DNA from: Gnomoniopsis sp. IMI 355080
Taxonomy: Eukaryota > Ascomycota > Sordariomycetes > Diaporthales > Gnomoniaceae
Direction: 5' to 3'
Assembly: GCA_027946555.1 (NCBI GenBank)
Contig: JAPEVC010000001.1
Span: forward strand, 248,001-312,000
DNA length: 64,000 nucleotides
Shown here: positions 57,293 to 64,000 of the stretch, piece after piece
How the letters are laid out: each line of letters starts with the position of its first letter
Position numbering within the stretch: position 1 is the first letter of the stretch
The notes under the pieces: model-generated
The model's input: only the letters and a program-made list of their open reading frames with translations
Database searches by the model: none
Told to the model about the DNA's origin: nothing
Made by a program: the position numbers and the translations under genes

Positions 57293-58462
57293 TTAAGCCT
57301 TCCATCCACTGACTATATACACCACGTCCTCATCCGCCACTGTGTGTGAAAGCCCGACCCTTTGAGGAACATGCCTAGCACTCGCGCCCCATACCAGCGC
57401 ATACTTGAACGTATCCTTGAGGGTCCTGTGGATTCTGTCACAAACGTCCTCAATGGTGCTGTTACTACGCACGATCAGAGCTTCGCCAAAGTCCGGATCA
57501 ATGCCCTTTCGCTTGGTGTAAATTCTGATCAAGGCCAACTCCTTCCAGCAGCGATCTACCACGTCCTGAATGCCCAGATCCAGCTCGCAACTCATGACGA
57601 CGGTGTGGGGCTCGCGGGCCAACTTGTCCAGAAAGTCAAGAGAGACAGAGTCGATCTTGTTGTAAACGTACAAGCACTTGATATACTTCCTGTGGTCCTT
57701 CATGATGACATCAATCAAATCGTCGACGGTGGCCTCGTCGTCGCGGATCATCACCTCGGCGTTGAGCAACTTGTAGTCGCGCAGGATGTTGTAGACCATC
57801 TTGTCGTCGAGGTTCTTTGGGGGATTTTGGAAATTGATCTTCACTCCACCGGCCTTTTTGGGCTTGAGGTAGATGTTGCTGGTATACCTTGTCAGCAGCT
57901 TTTCACTTCTTTATCCGAAGCGATGTACTCACGGTGGCGTCCTGTTCAGCCGGATGCCCACAGCCTCCAACTCGGCCTCCAACAATGCCCTCTGCTCCGC
58001 CCGCTTTGTCGCATCCAGCACCATCAATATCATATCGCTGGTCTTGGCTGCACTAATAACCTGCCTTCCTCTTCCCTTGCCCTCGGCAGCACCCTCAATG
58101 ATACCCGGCAAATCTAGCAGCTGGATCTCGGCGCCGCCATATTCCAAGACACCCGGGATAGCCGTGAGCGTAGTGAAAGCGTAGCTGGCAACCTCAGACC
58201 TGGTCTTGGTGACCTTGGATAGAAACGTGGATTTTCCCACCGAAGGAAACCCCACGAGGGCTATCCTGGCGTCACCGGACTTGCTCACATCAAAGCCCGC
58301 TCCTGGGCCGCCACCAGATCCTGCGGCCGGCTCGAGCAATTGCGCACGAAGTCTGGCGAGTTTGCCTTTGAGGAGTCCCAGATGATAGTTGGTGGCTTTG
58401 TTCTTCTGGGTCATCTTCATCTCATCTTCGATCTCCTTAATCTTCTCCGTAATGTTGACCAT
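57293..58462 (-). CDS. RBG1: DRG-family GTPase Rbg1
   Basis: Two exons, 58462-57933 and 57878-57293, joined phase 2 over a 54-nt intron, the shortest in the window; 371 residues, the family's usual size. A translational GTPase that binds ribosomes with its partner Tma46/DFRP1. The N-terminal helix MVNITEKIKEIEDEMKMTQK is characteristic of DRG1. The G1 motif GFPSVGKS is at 71-78, G3 is DLPGIIEGAAEGKGRG near 117, and G4 is YNKIDSVS near 250. The S5D2L insert (NIYLKPKKAGGVKINFQNPP) follows the splice join. The C-terminal TGS domain runs from about 295 and ends in VADEDVVYIVSGWKA, the DRG1 ending. Confidence 0.95.
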
Positions 58463-58989
58463 CTTGGCTCTAGTGTGGCCCTACTCGGACCACTGGAGAC
58501 TTGATGGGTGTCTGGTGGCAGATCTTTGAGACCGAACGACGGTTCTTTCACTAAGAAGCTGCTCCTCTCAAGCTGTCGTTGGTCGATGTATAAGGCCTCT
58601 CTGTGGTCTCGATCCGGTACCCCTCCTCGTCAAACCCAACTTCGATCGCAAGACCTTGAATCTGGTGCAACAGGCACTGAGCTGACCGAATTTGTCGGTA
58701 CACTTCAGATCGTTCCCTTATCAGCACGGTGAGGTCGAAGATGCCGTATGCTTCTTGTAGTATCTCAAAGTGAGATGTGCCAATACCATTGAGTTGAGAG
58801 ACGGCCCAAGAAAGTTATATGGTGGGGCGAGTTGCGCTCCAGCGGAAAACGGACCCCTGCCGAAGCGGCCCGCTGCCTGTCATTTTAGCGTCAGCCTCGC
58901 CTCGACCGTACCTAATCAACTCCAAGAACATCCATCACAAGCTTTTCCTGACTTGCGCATTTCCCCCCCTACATACATCCTCCAACACA
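58463..58989. promoter_or_regulatory. shared divergent promoter RBG1/CWC2
   Basis: 527 bases between opposite starts of two RNA-related genes. CT-rich leader before CWC2. No TATA seen. Confidence 0.55.
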
Positions 58990-60234
58990 ATGGCAGACGT
59001 ACAAGACCCTCCACAAGAGGGCCTTGCACTCACCACGACCACGCAAGATGTCGCCGAGACCCAGCCCTCGGGCGCAAAGAAAGTCAAGAAGATCATCCGT
59101 AAGAAGAAGCGCCCAGCACGGCCGCAAATCGACCCGGCCCTGATCAAATCCGAGCCGCCACCACAGACGGGAACCATCTTCAACATCTGGTACAACAAGT
59201 GGGCGGGCGGCGATCGTGAGGACAAGTATTCCTCACAACGCGCCGCCAAGGGTCGGTGCAATATTGCGAAGGACAGCGGATACACAAAAGCGGATTCGGT
59301 CACAGGATCATACTTCTGCTTGCATTTTGCACGCGGAATATGTACGTCCTAATCTCCTCCACGTCCTTCCAATCTCTTTCACTATGCTGACGACGGCCCA
59401 CATACAGGTCCTAAAGGCCAAGACTGCGAATACCTCCACCGCCTCCCGACTATTCACGACATGTTCAACCCCAACATCGACTGTTTCGGCCGCGACAAAC
59501 ACAGCGACTACCGCGACGACATGGGCGGCGTGGGGTCTTTCATGCGCCAGAACCGCACTATTTACGTGGGGCGCATTCACGTCAGTGACGACATCGAGGA
59601 GATTGTGGCCAGGCACTTTGCCGAGTGGGGACAAATAGAGCGCACTCGTGTGCTGAACACCCGCGGCGTCGCCTTCATCACCTATTCAAACGAGGCCAAT
59701 GCGCAATTTGCAAAGGAGGCCATGGCGCATCAAAGTCTGGACCATAGCGAGATTCTGAACGTGCGCTGGGCCACTCAGGACCCGAATCCGATGGCTCAGG
59801 CGCGTGAAGCGAGGAGTATTGAGGAGCAGGCGGCGGAGGCGGTTCGGAGGGCACTGCCAGACGAATTTGTGGCAGAGATCGAGGGTAGGGATCCGGAGGC
59901 GCGGAAGAGGCGCAAGATGGAGAGCAGCTACGGCCTGGAGGGCTACGAGGCGCCAGATGAGGTGCATTTTGCCCGGGGCGCGAATGCTGTCAACCCAAGA
60001 GGACGAGAAGGCTATGATGATTTGGAACAGCAGCAACAGTTGATGCTTGAGAGCGGAGAGGCGGAAGCGCAGGCCGCGGCAGATGAGACACAGCGGCAGC
60101 TGGAGGAGAACGGCATATTTTCAAGTAATACATTGGCAGCGCTGAACTCAGCGAAGGTCGCTGTAGCTTCGAAGGAGAAAAAGGCATCAACAGGCCCGTT
60201 GGTCGCATACGACAGTGATGAAGAAAGCGAGTAG
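58990..60234 (+). CDS. CWC2: pre-mRNA splicing factor Cwc2 (RBM22-like)
   Basis: Two exons, 58990-59341 and 59408-60234, phase-1 join over 66 nt; 392 residues. Cwc2 contacts U6 snRNA in the NineTeen complex and helps form the catalytic core. A basic stretch (KKVKKIIRKKKRPARP) precedes the torus domain, which has TGTIFNIWYNKWAGGDREDK. The CCCH finger spans the intron: YFCLHFARGI joined to CPKGQDCEYLHRLP. An RRM at about 190-265 has TIYVGRIHVSDDIEEIV and TRGVAFITYSNEANAQFAKE. The C-terminus is Glu/Ala-rich with Gln runs, ending VAYDSDEESE. ATG 58,990 is the first in the leader. Confidence 0.95.
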
Positions 60235-61104
60235 CAGGCTTTCAATTGGGACAATGAACAACGGGGTATAATCAATACCAAATATTACAACTCAACCCAT
60301 CAGTGTCTTTCTCACTCGACCGAATACTTTGGTTGCTCATGTGATCGATCTGTACATAAGCTTGCATTCCATACTGGATAGGTCGCACGGAGACTTGTAA
60401 AATGGCCAAGCCATCGAACCTATATTTCCAAACAGAATCCACGAGTTCCCATATCCGCATAGAGCTAGACTTGTCTACACGGCTATGTGTACAGTAATTT
60501 CTTGGGTGCGTTACTTTGTAGAAAGATTGACGCCGCTAAAGTCACGTATAGATCTTCATTGGCCTAGTCATTGATTCCGCAGCCGAGTACACAATTATCT
60601 CGGTCGTCTATGGTAGAGTTAACCATGTCCTTGGAAATGTGTCGACTGTTGTCATTTTGGCCATCCCAGACCCAGATTGGAGAGACAAGCGCTTTCATTT
60701 GCAAGTCATTTTCATCTTGCACTGACTACTGATACGAACGATCCTTTAGCGTATTCTCTGGATACTGGCCTGCTGGTAGATATTTTCCCTCGGCACTGGA
60801 AGCACAGAGATTCGTTCATTAAAGAAATAGATGCCCGCTTCCAGTCGAAGCAGTGAGCTTTGCATGAGGTCTCCAGAGTCTTACCCTGCCCTCTTCGATA
60901 ATTATATGCACGCTGCACATTGACGCCGGGATGCGTGGATCTGATTCCTCTCGGGACTTTCGACACAAAACTATGGGATCTTGAAATCTGATTGCTGAAA
61001 AGACGCAAACACAATGGCGGTGTTATGAGACATTCACACATCACAGAAAGTATCAGAACAAATAGGGTAAGTCGATTCGCATATTTATGACCAACTAAAA
61101 AAGA
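60235..61104. other. intergenic between convergent CWC2 and the C2H2/coiled-coil gene
   Basis: 870 bases, AT-richer than the genes around. Only short open frames; nothing recognised. Confidence 0.55.
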
Positions 61105-62134
61105 TTAGTCCTTGATATCCTCGTCATTTTGACTTGCACCCTGTAGCTTGTCTCCCTCTAGGTGAACCGCCGATTCTTTGGCCTTCTCTTTGCCCAATTG
61201 CTTTCGTTGCTTCTGCGAAATCTTCCCGTTCGCCTGTAACTTTGCCTTTGCCATGCCTTCCTTTTGGTCGATGAGCTGCCGCATGGTTGCTTCCACGATG
61301 AGTTTGTCGATCTCCGTGACGTGCCGTCGCAGTTTGGCGGCCTCTTCCAGGTTCCGTATCTTGGCTACCTCTTCCAATTCTCGCGCCTTGGCTACCTTCT
61401 CCAGTTCTCGTTCGTTGGCCGCAGTGCTAACACGGTTCTTTTGCTGCCTGGGAGGTACAGGAACCTGGAGGAGCTCCTTGAAGACAGTGTGTTAGTTAGG
61501 GGTCATCTGTTCTTCATGTTTGTTCGTGGAAGAGTGATGGGAGGCCAATAAAACGTACCTCGTTGCATCTTCTGCTGTTTACCAATCGCTTCCGTCTGAT
61601 GCTGATCGTGGCCAACCTGATATGCCGGAGCAGGGCCGAGGAACTGGAGAAGACCCTCCCACAGAGGCAGACACCTTGGCCTTGCGCCTTCCAAGCTCCA
61701 TGCCACGGTTTGTGCTGCGAGTCGCTTTCTCTGTGTGCGATCACGGAGTCCAAGCTGTCGAAACCCTCCCCACAGTCACAGTTGAACACCGGTTCAGCGT
61801 AGGCATCAGTATTGAGTGGGCATGTCATGGCCTGGAAGCTCTGGAAATTGTCAGGATGCAATCCGAACTGAAGGACTGATAGTCCATTGAAGGTATGTGG
61901 GTTGCCATGGCTTTTCAGCTGGCTTTGTTGGCAGAAATGTCGGTAGTCTGAGGGGAGGATATCCGCAGCAATGTCTGCTGGAAAAGGAAGGTAGTCAGAG
62001 CTCTGAGCGTCATCATGAGGCGTCTTCTTCTCTATTTTCGACTTGTATTGGACATCAAAGAGCTCGGAGTAGAGATCTGCGCCCAACAGGCGTGGTAGGT
62101 CAGGAAAGATCTTGAGGTCATCGTGATGCTCCAT
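61105..62134 (-). CDS. C2H2-like finger and coiled-coil protein, unknown function
   Basis: Two exons, 62134-61559 and 61476-61105, phase-0 join over an 82-nt intron (GTACGT donor, TTCAAG acceptor after a CTAAC branch-like site); 315 residues. I do not recognise a named family. Residues 1-110 have no domain. Two finger-like units follow: FNCDCGEGFDSLDSVIAHRE (Cys 119 and 121, His 134 and 141) and CLCGRVFSSSSALLRHIR (Cys 156 and 158, His 171), with CxC spacing rather than CxxC. After the join, about 205-300 is highly charged helix with repeated LEKVAKARELEEVAKIRNLE words, a probable coiled coil. The end is acidic (QNDEDIKD). Nuclear location is only a guess. Confidence 0.72.
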
Positions 62135-63046
62135 GGTACCAAAGGCAAGAAAAGGCTGCTTTTGTTGATGGTCTTGGGGTCCAATGCAAGCAATACACTG
62201 AATTTCTTTTGATGTGTTGAAATCCCTTCAGTAGGCGTGTGTTGGGTGCGAGTGCTTCTAAGACGACAAAGTAAAGAGAGTTGTTGAGAGAAAGTTGACC
62301 TGAAGGCATCCAAGCTTTGTGTCACTTGAAAGGTCAGATCTAGGGTGGAAATACAGGCAGCTGCAAACTCTCATACAGCATTAGCAGCTGTATGTGAAAA
62401 GTGTCCTGGAAAAGTGAATGGAAGGTGAAGGCAGTTGGTTGGTATCGTACGTTCTTCACCTTTGGTCCAACCCAGAATACGTACTCTTCGCCTTCAAAAC
62501 GATTGTGAGTCCCCGGGGACGACTCTAGACAAATTTTGTGCGATCTTGAGCTGTACGGTACTAGAATTTCATTCGCATGCAGTAGACCGGAGTACATATG
62601 GTTTGCAAGACTATATTCTCATATGCTCGCTCAAATAATGTAACGGACTGCACGAAACACGACCAAGTATCGCCTGTCAATTTCGGCCCAGTCTAGTCTT
62701 CTACTTCTGTCAGTACCATAGGCACATCATGCTGCACTGTCACGTCTTCTTTGACCCATGGCCTTGACCTAGACTCAGGCGTATCTACTTTAGAGCAATG
62801 GACTGGCAATAAGAGACAGTTCACGGATCGAGATTATCACCAATCAAGACTTGACGTAACCCGTCGTGCGACAAGCTCCGAAATAATAAACCTAGTGGGA
62901 AAGCTTCAAGGCGGCTTTTCTTTATGGACTGCACGTATCAAAAGACTCTTGTGGATGGTAATTCAATTTCATTTGCAAGCTAGTTAGGGGTATCAATACT
63001 CAGTATCCGCCTGGCCACCCCACGCATGCCTTCAAAAAACTTGTCC
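62135..63046. other. intergenic between two minus-strand genes
   Basis: 912 bases between the GCN2 3' end and the start of the finger/coiled-coil gene. No gene supported; presumed promoter of the latter. Confidence 0.55.
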
Positions 63047-64000
63047 CTACCGGGTCAAATCGTAATATACACAACTGCCGGTGCGGAAATTGTAAACGAA
63101 CGCTCCCTTCGTCGCAGAATCTCGAATCTCCGTCAGAATGTCCTGCACATCGCGTACATATTGCTTCTCGACGTTTGAAATGTCCAACTTGCGCCAGGTC
63201 TCAGGCTCGGATAACTTTGTGCGGTTGACAGCCTGCAAAACGTTATCGCTGGTCTCGATTGCCACAATGGGTCCGTCCTGGAAGCCCTGAAGAAGCTTTG
63301 AGGCTGCAACTTGGGCTTCCTCGACGACCTTTTGGCGGTTGAATTTCTTGGATTTGGTTTGTGCGGTCAGCACGCGGACGGCCTGCTTGGCTCCGCTGCT
63401 ATGACCGCTAGGATAGGGACTATATTCCCCTTGTGTAGTAGTCTCAGAAGGACCGGGGCGAGTTCTGGTTGTGATTCGAAGGACCGAGTCGCGCTCGCGC
63501 ATCTCAGTGCGCAGCCAATTGATCAGCTCCCGAGCGTGGACGTCGGCTTCGGGAGTGTCTCTGGTCCACAGCGTCTTCACCTTGAGGACCTCGGGCTTGA
63601 CAATCACGATCCAAGCAGGTTGAGTCTCGGATCTGTCACCAAGCAATTCATCAGAAGAACGCGCGTTGTTAGCGAGCTGGGCACTGATGCCGTTGTCCAG
63701 TAAGTCCCTGAGAACCTCGAGTGCAGTCGAGCGTCGAATTTCCGGGTCGAAGCTTGCAACGAGCACGTCGTAGAACTTCTCGTTAAAGATATTGTGAGAG
63801 CGATCTTGAGCAGCCTTCTTGGAGGATAGCTTGCTGTGGCTCTTAGCCGGTAACTGAACAAGACTGTCCCAGTTGAAGGTCACTCCGACGGCGTGGCGTT
63901 GACTCAGCGAGCCACCGCCGGCCATGTGTCGGTGATCCTTGATGAGGCTGTCGTAGCGGCCACCACCAGCGAGAACCTCCCTGAATTTGCCGCCTTCGAA
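63047..64000 (-). CDS. GCN2: eIF2-alpha kinase Gcn2 (CPC-3), C-terminal part only
   Basis: Open at the right edge; 317 residues of the C-terminus are visible, without an intron. Gcn2 senses uncharged tRNA and phosphorylates eIF2-alpha under amino-acid starvation. The visible part starts inside the HisRS-like domain: KFREVLAGGGRYDSLIKDHR, then GGGSLSQRHAVGVTFNWDSL, matching the degenerate HisRS motif of GCN2 rather than true histidyl-tRNA synthetase. The anticodon-binding-like part and the ribosome-binding/dimerisation tail follow, including VRVLTAQTKSKKFNRQKVVE and a C-terminal AFVYNFRTGSCVYYDLTR. The kinase domain and true start lie beyond 64,000; the ATG at 63,925 is internal. Confidence 0.9.
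   Translation of the reverse strand, partial: FEGGKFREVLAGGGRYDSLIKDHRHMAGGGSLSQRHAVGVTFNWDSLVQLPAKSHSKLSSKKAAQDRSHNIFNEKFYDVLVASFDPEIRRSTALEVLRDLLDNGISAQLANNARSSDELLGDRSETQPAWIVIVKPEVLKVKTLWTRDTPEADVHARELINWLRTEMRERDSVLRITTRTRPGPSETTTQGEYSPYPSGHSSGAKQAVRVLTAQTKSKKFNRQKVVEEAQVAASKLLQGFQDGPIVAIETSDNVLQAVNRTKLSEPETWRKLDISNVEKQYVRDVQDILTEIRDSATKGAFVYNFRTGSCVYYDLTR

Noticed and set aside
57362..58117. 251-codon + frame antisense to RBG1
   Set aside because: Crosses the RBG1 intron and mirrors its codons; not a separate gene.
63047..63925. Free-standing histidyl-tRNA synthetase-like protein starting at 63,925
   Set aside because: The frame stays open to the window edge with GCN2-type HisRS-like sequence, so the Met is internal.
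1..64000. CRISPR array, rRNA, integrated virus or biosynthetic cluster
   Set aside because: None of the hallmark repeats, RNA cores, polymerases, capsid genes or synthase domains was seen.

Overview
This window comes from the nuclear genome of a filamentous ascomycete (Pezizomycotina, most likely a Sordariomycete-type fungus). Genes carry short GT..AG introns (54 to 141 nt, one of about 930 nt), coding GC is high, and the proteins include families with strong filamentous-fungal versions: SamB/Mub1, fungal PH-domain PLC, Pfa3, and a GCN2/CPC-3 kinase. Species cannot be read from the sequence.

Layout. Positions 1-16,200 hold no gene I can support: base composition looks ordinary, stops occur in all frames, and there is one stretch of possibly decayed coding sequence (4,880-5,690) and one MITE-like inverted repeat (10,065-10,157). 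From 16,272 onward the DNA is a normal gene-dense housekeeping block. In order: phosphoinositide phospholipase C (+); a mitochondrial-looking RRM-like protein (+); DHHC palmitoyltransferase Pfa3 (-); a Q-rich C2H2 protein (-); UBC6 (+); SEC61 (-); MOD5 tRNA isopentenyltransferase (+); EBP2 (+); SamB/MUB1 (-); then a 4.8 kb gene-poor gap. After the gap come a flavin-reductase-like protein (-), mitochondrial ribosomal protein bL31m/MRPL36 (+), VPS5 (-), TAF5 (-), a peroxisomal-type acyl-CoA dehydrogenase (+), a tiny SPO12-family gene (+), RBG1/DRG GTPase (-), CWC2 (+), a C2H2/coiled-coil protein (-), and the C-terminal part of GCN2 (-), which runs off the right edge.

How the genes relate. The block is not a metabolic cluster. 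It mixes ER translocation and ERAD (SEC61, UBC6), endosomal and vacuolar trafficking (VPS5, PFA3), gene expression (TAF5, CWC2, EBP2, RBG1, GCN2, MOD5, bL31m), lipid signalling (PLC) and cell-cycle control (SPO12, SamB). Four head-to-head pairs share promoters of 340 to 719 bp: SEC61/MOD5, flavin reductase/bL31m, TAF5/acyl-CoA dehydrogenase and RBG1/CWC2.

Most interesting signals: two genes (MOD5 and the RRM-like gene) each carry a short upstream ORF whose stop overlaps the main start as ATGA, and both main ATGs lead into a mitochondrial-type presequence. MOD5 also has a second in-frame ATG, as expected for dual targeting. An isolated TATA box plus pyrimidine-rich leader at 24,588-24,760 points into a region antisense to the Q-rich C2H2 gene. 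The palindromic motif ACCTAGGT recurs in the intergenic spaces. No CRISPR, rRNA, tRNA, intact transposon or secondary-metabolite gene was recognised. All exon boundaries come from reading splice sites by eye and matching protein-family continuity. Start codons were checked as true ATGs.
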